From an uncultured Caulobacterales bacterium (GTDB lineage Bacteria; Pseudomonadota; Alphaproteobacteria; Caulobacterales; Caulobacteraceae): a stretch of DNA of 64,000 bases. The notes under the pieces are model-generated. The model did not search any database. It was not told the DNA's origin and saw only the letters and a list, made by a program, of their open reading frames with translations. The DNA lies in NCBI GenBank assembly GCA_903837135.1, contig CAILTK010000119.1:1-64000 (forward strand), read 5' to 3'. Below, one piece after another: positions 52,015 to 60,884 of this stretch (position 1 is the first letter of the stretch; each line of letters opens with the position of its first letter). The translations under genes were made by a program, and so were the position numbers.

Positions 52015-52394
52015 AGCGGGTTCTGGTTCTCTCGGCGGTGCTGTTCGCCGCCGGCTCAGTGGCCTTCTCGGTCGGCGCCCAGCCGAAGGCCGATCCGGCC
52101 CACGGCGAGTCCCTGTTCGAGGACATGTGCATGAGCTGCCATATCAAGGCCGGCGGCGGTCAGGGCCCGAGCCTGGTCGGCGTCGTGGGGCGGCCCGCCG
52201 CCAGCGCGCCCGGCGCGGTCTACACCAAGGCCCTGCAGGAGGCGAAGCTGACCTGGACGCCGGATAAGCTCGACACCTTCCTGATCAATCCCAACGCCAT
52301 GGTTCCGGGGACGGCCATGCCGATGTCGATTCCCGATCCCAAGGATCGGGCCGACGTGATCGCCTTCCTCGCCTCGCCGGCGAACAAGCCCTGA
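52011..52394 (+). CDS. Periplasmic cytochrome c, partner of the sorbosone dehydrogenase-like protein
   Basis: A class I mono-haem cytochrome of 127 residues with a signal peptide (MKRVLVLSAVLFAAGSVAFS), haem motif CMSCH after AHGESLFEDM, the GPSLVGVVGRPA segment and the likely Met ligand in NAMVPGTAMPM. The ATG overlaps the preceding stop (ATGA), which ties it functionally to that dehydrogenase. It needs the Ccm maturation system. Confidence 0.92.
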   Translation: MKRVLVLSAVLFAAGSVAFSVGAQPKADPAHGESLFEDMCMSCHIKAGGGQGPSLVGVVGRPAASAPGAVYTKALQEAKLTWTPDKLDTFLINPNAMVPGTAMPMSIPDPKDRADVIAFLASPANKP

Positions 52395-52539
52395 CCGCCC
52401 GGCCCCGGCGCCCGATCGGCGGTCACCAGGGGCCGCGCTTGCCGATTTGTCGGGCGTTGTCGCCGTGCGCTCGGGTGGAGCGCGGCGGCGGCGCGAAGGG
52501 GCTGAAGCGCCCGCCGGACTGTGCGCATATGGCGACCTT

Positions 52540-53970
52540 ATGACGGCGGCGTTCGACGAAATGTTCGGGGCCGAGGGTCAGGTCGACGGCGCGCCCCGCA
52601 GCGCCTACGCCGCCCTCGACAAATGGATGAAGGCCTCGCCGCCGGAATTCTTCGACGCGCGTCGCCGCCAGGCCGAGCTGTTCTTCCGCCGCATCGGCAT
52701 CACCTTCGCCGTCTATGGCGAGGCCGAGAGCCACGAGCGGCTGATCCCCTTCGACATCGTGCCGCGCATCATCTCCGGCAAGGAATGGCGGCGGCTCGAG
52801 CAGGGCCTGATCCAGCGGGCGGCGGTGCTGAACGCCTTCCTGCAGGACGTCTACGGCCCCGGCGAGTGCGTGAAGGCGGGAATCATTCCGGCCGGGCTGG
52901 TCTACGGCAACAGCCAGTACCGGGTGGAGATGACCCGGATCCGCCCCCCGCACGACATCTACGTCCACATCCTCGGCGCCGACCTCGTGCGGGTGGGCGA
53001 GGATCAGTTCTACGTGCTGGAGGACAATGCGCGCACGCCGTCCGGGGTCTCCTACATGCTGGAGAACCGGGAGGTGATGATGCGCCTGTTCCCCGAGCTG
53101 TTCGCCCGCCACCGCGTGGCGCCGGTGGAGACCTATACCGACAGCCTCCTGGCGACCCTCCGTTCGGTGGCGCCCGAAGGGTCCAGCAAGGACGCGACGG
53201 CGGTGGTGCTGACGCCGGGGCCTTACAACTCGGCCTTCTACGAACACTCCTTCCTCGCCGACAAGATGGGGGTGGAGCTGGTCGAAGGCTCGGACCTGTT
53301 CGTGCAGGACGCCCGGGTGTTCATGCGCACGACCGAGGGGCCGCGCCGGGTCGACGTGATCTATCGCCGGGTCGACGACGACTTTCTCGATCCGCTCACC
53401 TTCAAGCCGGATTCCGCCCTCGGCGTGCCCGGGCTGATGGCGGCTTACGAGGCCGGGGCGGTGACGGTGGTGAACGCGGTGGGCGCCGGCGTGGCCGACG
53501 ACAAGGCGGTCTACACCTACATGCCCGACCTCGTGCGCTTCTACACCGGCAAGGAGGCGATCCTGCCCAACGTGCCGACCTGGCGCTGCCGCGAGACCGA
53601 CGCCCTGGCCTATGTGCTCGACCACCTGCCGGAACTGGTGGTCAAGGAGGTCAATGGTTCGGGCGGCTACGGCATGCTGGTCGGGCCGACCGCCACCCGC
53701 TCGGAGATCGAGGTTTTCGCCCACAAGCTCAAGACGGATCCCGAGGGCTTCATCGCCCAGCCGACCCTGGCCCTCTCCACCTGCCCCACCTTCACCGAAA
53801 AGGGCCTGCAGCCGCGCCACGTGGACCTGCGCCCGTTCGTGCTGACCGGCTCGGACCAGGTGCGGGTGACGCCCGGCGGCCTGACCCGCGTCGCCCTGAC
53901 CGAGGGCTCGCTGGTGGTCAACTCCAGCCAGGGCGGCGGCACGAAAGACACCTGGGTGCTGGACGATTGA
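52540..53970 (+). CDS. Circularly permuted ATP-grasp protein
   Basis: Predicted amide-ligase-type enzyme (COG2308) of 476 residues from the ATG at 52540; no strong ribosome binding site marks the start, and the frame is open 31 codons upstream. Signature segments include ERLIPFDIVPRIISGKEWRR, LIQRAAVLNAFLQDVYGP, FYVLEDNARTPSGVSYMLEN, VVLTPGPYNSAFYEHSFLA and LVVKEVNGSGGYGM. The gene is directly coupled to the alpha-E gene. This family occurs with alpha-E and transglutaminase proteins in many bacteria and is thought to modify a peptide or protein; the substrate is unknown. Confidence 0.9.
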   Translation: MTAAFDEMFGAEGQVDGAPRSAYAALDKWMKASPPEFFDARRRQAELFFRRIGITFAVYGEAESHERLIPFDIVPRIISGKEWRRLEQGLIQRAAVLNAFLQDVYGPGECVKAGIIPAGLVYGNSQYRVEMTRIRPPHDIYVHILGADLVRVGEDQFYVLEDNARTPSGVSYMLENREVMMRLFPELFARHRVAPVETYTDSLLATLRSVAPEGSSKDATAVVLTPGPYNSAFYEHSFLADKMGVELVEGSDLFVQDARVFMRTTEGPRRVDVIYRRVDDDFLDPLTFKPDSALGVPGLMAAYEAGAVTVVNAVGAGVADDKAVYTYMPDLVRFYTGKEAILPNVPTWRCRETDALAYVLDHLPELVVKEVNGSGGYGMLVGPTATRSEIEVFAHKLKTDPEGFIAQPTLALSTCPTFTEKGLQPRHVDLRPFVLTGSDQVRVTPGGLTRVALTEGSLVVNSSQGGGTKDTWVLDD

Positions 53971-54911
53971 TGCTCTCGCGCACCGCTGACAGCCTCTACT
54001 GGCTGGCCCGTTATGTGGAGCGCGCCGACTTCCTGGCGCGCATCCTCGACGCGGCCATGCGCATGGCCTCCCTGCCCGCCGGCGACGGCGCGGACGGGGC
54101 CGAGTGGGACAGCGCCATCGCCATCTCCGACCAGCGCGAGGCCTTCGTCGCCGCCTACGGCGCGGCCGACGAGCAGAGCGTTCGCCGGTTCCTGGCCTTC
54201 GACCACGCCAACCCGTCCTCGATCCGAAGCTGTCTCAGCAACGCCCGCAACAACGCCCGCGCCGTGCGCACGGCCCTGACGTCGGAGGTGTGGGAAGCGG
54301 TCAACGACGCCTGGAACCAGTTCAACCTGATGGACGAGAAGGGCATGGACATGCAGGCCTTCGCCCGGTTCATCGAGTGGACCAAGGCGGCGGCGCGTTC
54401 CTTCGACGGCGCCGTGCACCGAACCCAGCTGCGCAACGACGGCTACGCCTTCCTGCGCCTGGGCGCCGCCATCGAGCGGGCCGACAACACCGCCCGCATC
54501 CTCGACGTGAAGTACCACATGCTGCTGCCGGCCTCAGAACCGGTCGGCGGCGGGCTCGACTATTTCCAATGGTCGACCATCCTGCGCGAGGTCTCGGCGC
54601 ACACCGCCTACCGCTGGGTCTACCGCGAGAGCATCAAGCCGTGGCTGGTGGCCGACCTTCTGATCCTGAACCGGCAGATGCCCCGTTCGCTCGCCAGTTG
54701 CTCCGCCGACATCACCGGCCAGCTCGACCAGCTGGGTCAGGCCTATGGCCGGCGCGGCGCCGCCCAGCGGGCGGCGACGGCGACGCTGGGACGGCTGACC
54801 AGCCTGCGGATCGAGCAGATCTTTCAGTCCGGCCTGCATGAGTTCGTGACCGCCTTCATCGACGAGAACGCCCGGCTCTCCAACGTCATCGCCGAACAGT
54901 ACCTGATGTAA
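53970..54911 (+). CDS. Alpha-E domain protein
   Basis: An all-helical protein (COG2307) of 313 residues starting MLSRTADSLYWLARYVERAD, the family signature. Other features are an Arg/Glu-rich helix (LRLGAAIERADNTARILDVK) and DLLILNRQMPRSLASC. The ATG shares its A with the TGA of the ATP-grasp gene. It always appears with the ATP-grasp and transglutaminase partners; biochemical function is not established. Confidence 0.92.
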   Translation: MLSRTADSLYWLARYVERADFLARILDAAMRMASLPAGDGADGAEWDSAIAISDQREAFVAAYGAADEQSVRRFLAFDHANPSSIRSCLSNARNNARAVRTALTSEVWEAVNDAWNQFNLMDEKGMDMQAFARFIEWTKAAARSFDGAVHRTQLRNDGYAFLRLGAAIERADNTARILDVKYHMLLPASEPVGGGLDYFQWSTILREVSAHTAYRWVYRESIKPWLVADLLILNRQMPRSLASCSADITGQLDQLGQAYGRRGAAQRAATATLGRLTSLRIEQIFQSGLHEFVTAFIDENARLSNVIAEQYLM

Positions 54912-54938
54912 CGGCCGGCCTCGGAGCTCCTTCCGCCC

Positions 54939-55805
54939 ATGCGCATCCGCATAGATCACGAGACCCGCTATCACTACGACGCGCCGGTGCGCGGCGTCAG
55001 CCAGGTGCTGCGCCTGAAACCACGGCCGCACGATGGCCAGCATATCGTCAGCTGGCGCGTCGACGTGGACGTGGACGGCCGTCTGCGCGAGAGCGAAGAC
55101 GCCTTCGGCAACAGGATCCTGCGGCTGTCCGCCGAGGGGCCGCTCGAGGAGATAACCCTCAGCGTGGCCGGCGAGGTCGAGACCCAGGACACGGCCGGCA
55201 TGCTGTCGGGCCAGCCCGAGCGGCTTCCGCCGGAGGTCTATACCCGCCAGACCCCGCTGACCGAGCTCACCCCCGCCCTCGAGGCCTTCGCCGGCGACGC
55301 GGTGAGCGGGGTGGACGATCGCCTCGACCAGCTGCACGCCCTGCTCGGCGCCGTGCACCAGCAGGTGGTCTACGACACCCGCTCGACCACGGTGGCGACC
55401 TCCGCCATCGAAGCCTTCACCCAGGGGCGCGGGGTCTGCCAGGACCTGGCCCACATCTTCATCGCCTGCGCCCGCCATGTCGGCGCGCCGGCCCGCTACG
55501 TCTCCGGCCACCTCGCCCGCGCCGATGGCGTGATCGAGCAGGAGGCCAGTCACGCCTGGGCCGAAGCCCTGGTGCCCGGTTTGGGCTGGGTCGGCTTCGA
55601 TCCGGCCAACGGCGGCTGCCCGTCCGAACGGCATGTGCGCGTGGCGTGCGGCTTCGACTATCTGTCGGCCGCGCCGGTGCGCGGCTCGCGGATCGGCGGC
55701 GGAGCCGAACGGCTTTCCGTCCGCCTGGTGGTGTCGCCGCAACCGATGATGCAGAACCAGTCGGCCGCGCTCGGCCCGGCGCAGCTCAGCCAGGCCCAGG
55801 GTTAG
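54939..55805 (+). CDS. Transglutaminase family protein (peptidase-like)
   Basis: Papain-fold protein (COG1305) of 288 residues. An N-terminal beta-rich transglutaminase-N domain (MRIRIDHETRYHYDAPVRGV) precedes the catalytic core with C167 (GRGVCQDLAH), H205 (SHAWAEA) and D221 (GFDPAN), a complete triad. There is no signal peptide. It is the third gene of the ATP-grasp/alpha-E/transglutaminase cassette, 27 bases downstream, and may cleave or cross-link the product. Confidence 0.93.
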   Translation: MRIRIDHETRYHYDAPVRGVSQVLRLKPRPHDGQHIVSWRVDVDVDGRLRESEDAFGNRILRLSAEGPLEEITLSVAGEVETQDTAGMLSGQPERLPPEVYTRQTPLTELTPALEAFAGDAVSGVDDRLDQLHALLGAVHQQVVYDTRSTTVATSAIEAFTQGRGVCQDLAHIFIACARHVGAPARYVSGHLARADGVIEQEASHAWAEALVPGLGWVGFDPANGGCPSERHVRVACGFDYLSAAPVRGSRIGGGAERLSVRLVVSPQPMMQNQSAALGPAQLSQAQG

Positions 55806-55820
55806 AGCCAGCGTGTGTCT

Positions 55821-55895
55821 CGCGGAGCGCGCAGAGAGGCGCGCCAAGCCACGACGAACAGCCACGGGTTTCAGGACTCCTCTGCGCGCTCCGCG
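55821..55895. repeat. Inverted interspersed repeat with perfect 16-bp arms
   Basis: CGCGGAGCGCGCAGAG (55821-55836) is exactly complementary to CTCTGCGCGCTCCGCG (55880-55895), with a 43-base loop. It occupies the gap after the transglutaminase gene. The rest of the 256-base gap (to 56061) shows no gene. Confidence 0.75.
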
Positions 55896-56061
55896 CCTGT
55901 CTCAGCCGCCTCGGCGTTGAAACCGCCGACGCGCGCCGCCCGACCCGGCGCCGCGTCGGTTTCGTCGGTTTGCGGACGATGGACCCGCCCCGCCGTCGCG
56001 TCGCCTATTCCATTCCCGGCGCTCACGGTGATACCCCTAGCCGTCAAAGCGTGGGGGAAGC

Positions 56062-57717
56062 ATGGCGGCGATCGAGACCAAGGGCGAGGAGAAGACCGCC
56101 GGCATGGCCCTGCTGGTGGTCGCATCGGCCGCGGGGACCACCTTCGAGTGGTACGACTTTTTTCTCTACGTCCCGCTCACCGTCATCATCGCCAAGGTGT
56201 TCTTCGCCGGGCTGAACGATGCGGCCGCCTATATCTTCGCCCTGCTGTCGTTCGCGGCGGGCTTCGCCACCCGTCCGCTCGGGGCGTTGATCTTCGGCCG
56301 GATCGGCGACCGGCTCGGACGCAAGGCCACCTTCCTGATCACCATCGTGCTGATGGGCGCGGCCACCTTCCTGGTCGGCCTCCTGCCCGGCTACGCCCAG
56401 ATGGGGGTGGTCTCGCCGGTGCTGTTCATCGCGCTTCGCATGCTGCAGGGCATAGCCCTGGGCGGCGAGTGGGGCGGCGCCGCCGTCTACATCGGCGAGC
56501 ATGCGCCGCCGAACCGGCGCGGCTATTTCACCAGCTGGATCGGCACCTCGGCCGCCTTCGGCCTCGGCGGCGCCCTGGTCGTGGTGCTGGCGGTGCGCAC
56601 GGGATTTGGCGAGGCGGACTTCAACGCCTGGGCGTGGCGCATCCCCTTCCTCTTGTCGGCGATCCTGCTCGGCATCTCGATCTGGATCCGCATGACCCTG
56701 TCGGAGAGCCCGGTGTTCAAGCGTCTGCGCGAGGAGGGCGAGCGCTCCACCGCGCCCTATGCGGAGGCGTTCGGCCGCTGGTCGAATCTCAAGAACGTGC
56801 TGATCGCGCTCTGCACCATGATGGTGGCCCAGGGGGCGGTCTGGTACTGCGCCTTCTTCTACTGCCAGGCCTTCCTCGAGAAGATCATCAAGGTGTCGCC
56901 GCCGCAGGTGAACGCCATCCTGATCGGCATCGTCGCCTGCTCGGCGCCGATGTACGTCTTCTTCGGCTGGCTGTCGGACAAGCTCGGGCGCAAGTGGGTG
57001 ATGGCCGGCGGCATGATCCTGGCGACCGCGGCCCTTTGGCCGGGCTTCCACCTGATCACCCAGTACGGCAACCCCGGCCTGGCCGAGGCCAGCCGCACAT
57101 CGCCGGTGGTGGTGACCGCCGATCCGGCCTCGTGCGCCCTGCAGTTCGACCCGGTCGGCAAGACCCAGTTCCGCTCCTCGTGCGACATCGCCAAGACCGT
57201 GCTGACCAACGCCGGCGTGTCCTACCGCAACGTCCCCGCGCCGGCCGGAACCCTGGCCAGCGTGCAGATCGGCGGCCAGGTGATCCCTTCGGTGGACGGG
57301 CTCGCCCTGAAGCCGCCCGCGCTGAAGGCGGCCAAGGCCGGGGTCGAGGCCAGGCTGAAGGCGGCGCTGAAGGCGGCGGGCTATCCGGAAAAGGCCGATC
57401 CGAACCGCACCCAGCCGTGGGGCGTGTTCTTCGTCATGCTGGTGTTCACCATCGGCGCCACCGCCCTCTACGGGCCGCAGGCCGCCTGCCTCGTGGAGCT
57501 GTTCCCGGCCCGGGTGCGCTACACGGCGCTGAGCCTGCCCTATCATATCGGCACCGGCTGGGTGGGGGGCTTCCTGCCGGCCATCGCCTACGCCATGGTG
57601 ACGGCGTCGGGCGACATCTACTTCGGGCTCTGGTACCCGATCGTCGCCACCGTCTTCGCCATCCTCTGCACCATCCTGTTCCTGCCCGAGACACGCGGGC
57701 GGGACGTGAATCTGTGA
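56062..57717 (+). CDS. MFS transporter, metabolite:H+ symporter (ProP/ShiA-like) type
   Basis: Inner-membrane symporter of 551 residues; GGGGGAAG precedes the ATG. Family motifs: GTTFEWYDFFLYVPL at the first helix, ATRPLGALIFGRIGDRLGRK (MFS motif A), LQGIALGGEWGGAAVYIGEH and FGWLSDKLGRKWVM. Between about residues 335 and 452 there is an extra ~115-residue soluble segment with Cys358 and Cys374, absent from most relatives of about 430 residues. Substrate may be a carboxylate or betaine; not determined. Confidence 0.9.
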   Translation: MAAIETKGEEKTAGMALLVVASAAGTTFEWYDFFLYVPLTVIIAKVFFAGLNDAAAYIFALLSFAAGFATRPLGALIFGRIGDRLGRKATFLITIVLMGAATFLVGLLPGYAQMGVVSPVLFIALRMLQGIALGGEWGGAAVYIGEHAPPNRRGYFTSWIGTSAAFGLGGALVVVLAVRTGFGEADFNAWAWRIPFLLSAILLGISIWIRMTLSESPVFKRLREEGERSTAPYAEAFGRWSNLKNVLIALCTMMVAQGAVWYCAFFYCQAFLEKIIKVSPPQVNAILIGIVACSAPMYVFFGWLSDKLGRKWVMAGGMILATAALWPGFHLITQYGNPGLAEASRTSPVVVTADPASCALQFDPVGKTQFRSSCDIAKTVLTNAGVSYRNVPAPAGTLASVQIGGQVIPSVDGLALKPPALKAAKAGVEARLKAALKAAGYPEKADPNRTQPWGVFFVMLVFTIGATALYGPQAACLVELFPARVRYTALSLPYHIGTGWVGGFLPAIAYAMVTASGDIYFGLWYPIVATVFAILCTILFLPETRGRDVNL

Positions 57718-57771
57718 TCAGGATCTCCCCATCGTCAGATTCTGAGGATACCCACACTCCCCATACTCCGC

Positions 57772-57806
57772 CATTCCCGGGCGATCGGTCGCTTCGCCCG
57801 AGAATG
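57772..57806. repeat. Short inverted repeat between convergent genes
   Basis: CATTCCCGGGCGA (57772-57784) is matched by TCGCCCGAGAATG (57794-57806) with one mismatch and a 9-base loop. It lies between the transporter stop and the rcdA stop, so it may be an interspersed element, a bidirectional terminator, or both. Confidence 0.6.
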
Positions 57807-57874
57807 ACGAGACTATCTAACGGCGTGGGGGTGTGCGGATCGCTTGGCGTCTGCGACCGGGACGGTCGGGACGA

Positions 57875-58414
57875 TCACGCCTCGCCGAAGGCCTGACGCA
57901 GGCGATCCATCTGCGACTGCACCGGGTGGGGCTGATCCGCGTCGGTGGGCTCGAGGTACATGCGGCGGTCGAGGTGGCGCACCCGTTCGTAGAGGCGCTC
58001 GGACCGCACGGCGAGGTCGAGGATGCCGGTGGGCAACTCCATCAACAATGGGTCGTGGTGGGCCGGAGGCCGGTCCTCGCTGATCCGAACCTCGTCCTCG
58101 CCGAGGCGGTAGCGCGGATCGCAGGCGTCGAGGGCCGACATGTCGCCCTCGCGCACGGCGCGCTGGACCAGCAGCCAGGAGGCGAGCTTCATCAGCCGGG
58201 TGGTCATTCGCATGCTCTCCCCGGCGTAGACCAGGGCGGCGTTACGCGACAGCAGCTTGGATTCCTGGCGGCCCGACCCGTCCAGATAGGTGGCGGCGTC
58301 CTCGACCAGCTCCATGCCGTCCTGGAAGGTCCGCTCGAACAGTTCCGACTTGGCGAAATCGCGGACGATCTCGGCGCGGGCGGGCGTCGCCGGGTTGACA
58401 GCCTGCTCGGTCAT
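57875..58414 (-). CDS. rcdA: RcdA-like DUF1465 protein (CtrA-degradation adaptor family)
   Basis: In Caulobacter RcdA is an adaptor in the ClpXP hierarchy that destroys the cell-cycle regulator CtrA. The ATG at 58414 (AGAGG upstream) gives 179 residues, the size of RcdA. The DUF1465 signature is clear: FRTFQDGM-type helix FERTFQDGMELVEDAATYLD, then YAGESMRMTTRLMKLASWLL and QRAVREGDMSALDACD. The all-helical layout and polar C-terminal tail fit the family. The adjacent DUF1192 gene is the usual partner. Confidence 0.85.
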   Translation of the reverse strand: MTEQAVNPATPARAEIVRDFAKSELFERTFQDGMELVEDAATYLDGSGRQESKLLSRNAALVYAGESMRMTTRLMKLASWLLVQRAVREGDMSALDACDPRYRLGEDEVRISEDRPPAHHDPLLMELPTGILDLAVRSERLYERVRHLDRRMYLEPTDADQPHPVQSQMDRLRQAFGEA

Positions 58415-58547
58415 GCGCGGGGAGCCTCTGAAAACTTGCACGTCGCCGAACACTCCGGCGTCGCGGGACGGACAAGATGGACGTCCCTGTCGCCATGGTC
58501 TGCAATGGCCATGCCAGCCGCCGGGAGCCGGAGGTGCGGCGTTTCGC

Positions 58548-58754
58548 TCACCGCCCGAACGAGAAGAAGGCGTCCGCGGCGGCGAGGCCGTTGCGCTTTC
58601 GGTCGAGGGCGGAGCGGGTGCGGACGATCTCGTCCTGCAGGCGCTCGACCCGCTCCTCGAGGTCGCCGACCGCGTAAAGATCAAGATCCTCGCGCGTCGC
58701 CTCGATCAAGGCCGCGCCTCGCGCACTTCGCGGGGCCGCTGGCTCCTCCATCAT
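58548..58754 (-). CDS. Small DUF1192 family protein
   Basis: A 68-residue protein with GGAGG seven bases before the ATG at 58754. It has the DUF1192 core YAVGDLEERVERLQDEIVRT followed by DRKRNGLAAADAFFSF. The middle is a predicted coiled coil. It lies just upstream of rcdA on the same strand and divergent from the quinone oxidoreductase, the arrangement common in alphaproteobacteria. Function is unknown. Confidence 0.82.
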   Translation of the reverse strand: MMEEPAAPRSARGAALIEATREDLDLYAVGDLEERVERLQDEIVRTRSALDRKRNGLAAADAFFSFGR

Positions 58755-58857
58755 GAGACGCCTCCTCCTGCCACGACGGTCGCCCGGACCGGAATATGCC
58801 CTTTGTCCAGGCTGAACGCCCAGTATATCAGCCTTCTGAGCACAAAGGGAGCGCCAG

Positions 58858-59847
58858 ATGACCATTCCCGCCGAGATGACGGCCATCGCCATCGAGGGCG
58901 GCAAGGGCCCGGCCGAGGCGCTCAGGCCGGCGACGCTGCCGACGCCCACGCCGGGCCCGGGGGAGATCCTGATCCGGGTCGAGGCGGCGGGGGTCAACCG
59001 TCCCGACCTGATCCAGCGCATGGGCGCCTATCCGCCGCCTCCGGGCGCGCCGGAGACCCTGGGCCTGGAGGCGGCCGGCGAAGTGGTCGCCCTCGGCGAG
59101 GGCGCGTCGCGCTGGGCGGTGGGCGACAAGGTCTGCGCCCTGCTGGGCGGGGGCGGCTACGCCGAATATTGCCGTGTCGACGCCCGGCACGCCCTGCCGA
59201 TCCCGGCCGGCTTCTCCATGGTCGAGGCTGCGGCCCTGCCCGAGACGGTGTTCACCGTCTACGCCAACGTGTTCGAGCACGGGGCGCTGAAGGCCGGCGA
59301 GACCTTCATGGTGCACGGCGCCACCTCGGGCATCGGCGTCGCCGCCATCCAGATGGCCAAGGCCGCCGGGGCCAAGGTGATCGCCACGGGCCGGAGCGCT
59401 GAGAAGGCCGAAACCGCGCTGCGTTTCGGCGCGGATGTGGGCGTCGACGTCAGGACCCGGGACTTCGCCGAGGTCGCCGCGGCCGAGGGCGGCGTCGACG
59501 TCATCCTCGACATGGTCGGCGGCGACTATTTTCCCAAGAACATCACCGCCCTGAAGACCGGCGGCCGGCTGGTCTACATCGCCGCGCTCGGCGGCGGGAC
59601 CGTTCCGCTGGAGATCTTCCGCCTGATGCAGAAGCGGGCGGTGGTCACCGGCTCGACCCTGCGTCCGCGCGACGCCGACGAGAAGGCCCGCCTCGCCGCC
59701 GAGGTGGAGCGGGTGGTGTGGCCGTGGATCGCCGCCGGCCGGCTGAAGCAGCCCGTCGACGCCACCTTCGCCCTGGCCGACGCCGCCAAGGCCCACGCCC
59801 ACCTCGAAAAGGGCGAGCACGTCGGCAAGGTGGTGCTGACGGTCTGA
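58858..59847 (+). CDS. NAD(P)H quinone oxidoreductase, PIG3 family
   Basis: Medium-chain reductase without zinc, 329 residues; GGGAG precedes the ATG. Segments: VEAAGVNRPDLIQRMGAYPP, LGLEAAGEVVALGEG, ALLGGGGYAEYC, the nucleotide-binding FMVHGATSGIGVAAIQMAKA and DMVGGDYFPKNI. The C-terminal VFALADAAKAHAHLEKGEHV-like stretch is typical. It reduces quinones or enones with NADPH. Followed after 45 bases by murI. Confidence 0.92.
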   Translation: MTIPAEMTAIAIEGGKGPAEALRPATLPTPTPGPGEILIRVEAAGVNRPDLIQRMGAYPPPPGAPETLGLEAAGEVVALGEGASRWAVGDKVCALLGGGGYAEYCRVDARHALPIPAGFSMVEAAALPETVFTVYANVFEHGALKAGETFMVHGATSGIGVAAIQMAKAAGAKVIATGRSAEKAETALRFGADVGVDVRTRDFAEVAAAEGGVDVILDMVGGDYFPKNITALKTGGRLVYIAALGGGTVPLEIFRLMQKRAVVTGSTLRPRDADEKARLAAEVERVVWPWIAAGRLKQPVDATFALADAAKAHAHLEKGEHVGKVVLTV

Positions 59848-59892
59848 CGGACGGCTTGCCCCGCGCGGCGCAGTCCGCCAGAAACCTCGCTC

Positions 59893-60744
59893 ATGACTAT
59901 CGGCGTGTTCGATTCCGGCGTGGGCGGCCTGACCGTGCATCGGGCCCTGGTGCGCGCCTTTCCGCAGGCCGACTTCGTCTATCTGGCCGACCAGGCCAAT
60001 GCGCCCTACGGCGGCCGGCCCGGCGAGGAGATCGTCGCCCTGACCCGCGCCGGCTGCGAGCGGCTGTTCGCCGAGGGGGCGGACCTGATCGTGCTCGCCT
60101 GCAACACCGCCGCCTCCATCGCCCTCCGCCGCCTGCAGCAGACCTGGCTGCCCGGCTTTCGGCGCGAGCTCGGCCGGCCGGTGAACATCCTGGGCCTGAT
60201 CGTCCCCACCATCGAGGCGGCCACCGGCCAGCCGTGGACCTATGAGCCCGAGCGCCGCGGGGAAAAGGTCGAGGCCGTGGACGTGATCGGCATCTTCTCC
60301 ACCGCCGCCACCGCGCGCAGCCGCGTCTACGAGATCGAGATCGACAAGCGGCGCGAGGACATCGCGGTGTTCTCGCAACCCTGTCCCGAGCTTGTCCCGA
60401 TGATCGAGGGCGGTGCGCCCGAGGCCGAGATGAAGGCGGTGATAGAGGCGCACGTCAGGTCGCTGATCACGCGCATCGGCCGGCCGCCGACCAAGGCCAT
60501 CCTCGGCTGCACCCACTATGAGATCGTCGCCGATCTGTTCCGGGACGCCCTACCGCCCGGCACGCCGCTGATCCATCAGCCGAGCGCGGTGGCCGATTCG
60601 ATCGGCCGCTACCTGGAGCGCCACCCCGAATACCCCGCCGGCGGCGGCGGCCAGCGCCGCTTCCTGACCACCGGCGAGCCGGCCGAGCAGAACGGCCTGG
60701 TCAAGACCTTCTGGGGCGCGCCGGTCCGTTTCGAGGTGGCGTGA
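59893..60744 (+). CDS. murI: Glutamate racemase
   Basis: Makes D-glutamate for peptidoglycan by cofactor-free two-base racemisation. The 283-residue protein has D7/S8 (GVFDSGVGGL), catalytic C70 (LACNTAAS) and C206 (LGCTHYE), with VPTIEAA between them. The length is slightly over the usual ~265, mainly from a C-terminal tail. A weak hairpin (60748-60753 with 60767-60772) follows the stop. Confidence 0.95.
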   Translation: MTIGVFDSGVGGLTVHRALVRAFPQADFVYLADQANAPYGGRPGEEIVALTRAGCERLFAEGADLIVLACNTAASIALRRLQQTWLPGFRRELGRPVNILGLIVPTIEAATGQPWTYEPERRGEKVEAVDVIGIFSTAATARSRVYEIEIDKRREDIAVFSQPCPELVPMIEGGAPEAEMKAVIEAHVRSLITRIGRPPTKAILGCTHYEIVADLFRDALPPGTPLIHQPSAVADSIGRYLERHPEYPAGGGGQRRFLTTGEPAEQNGLVKTFWGAPVRFEVA

Positions 60745-60884
60745 ACGCCCCTGTCGCCAAACGTCGCAGGGGAATCCCGGATGCGCCGGCGGCCCTTCGG
60801 ACTCGCCCCTCGGGCGAAGAGGGGGATCCGCCGGGGCGCCGAATCGGATGCTTACCGGAGCCCTAACGGCAAGCAGTGCGTTGC

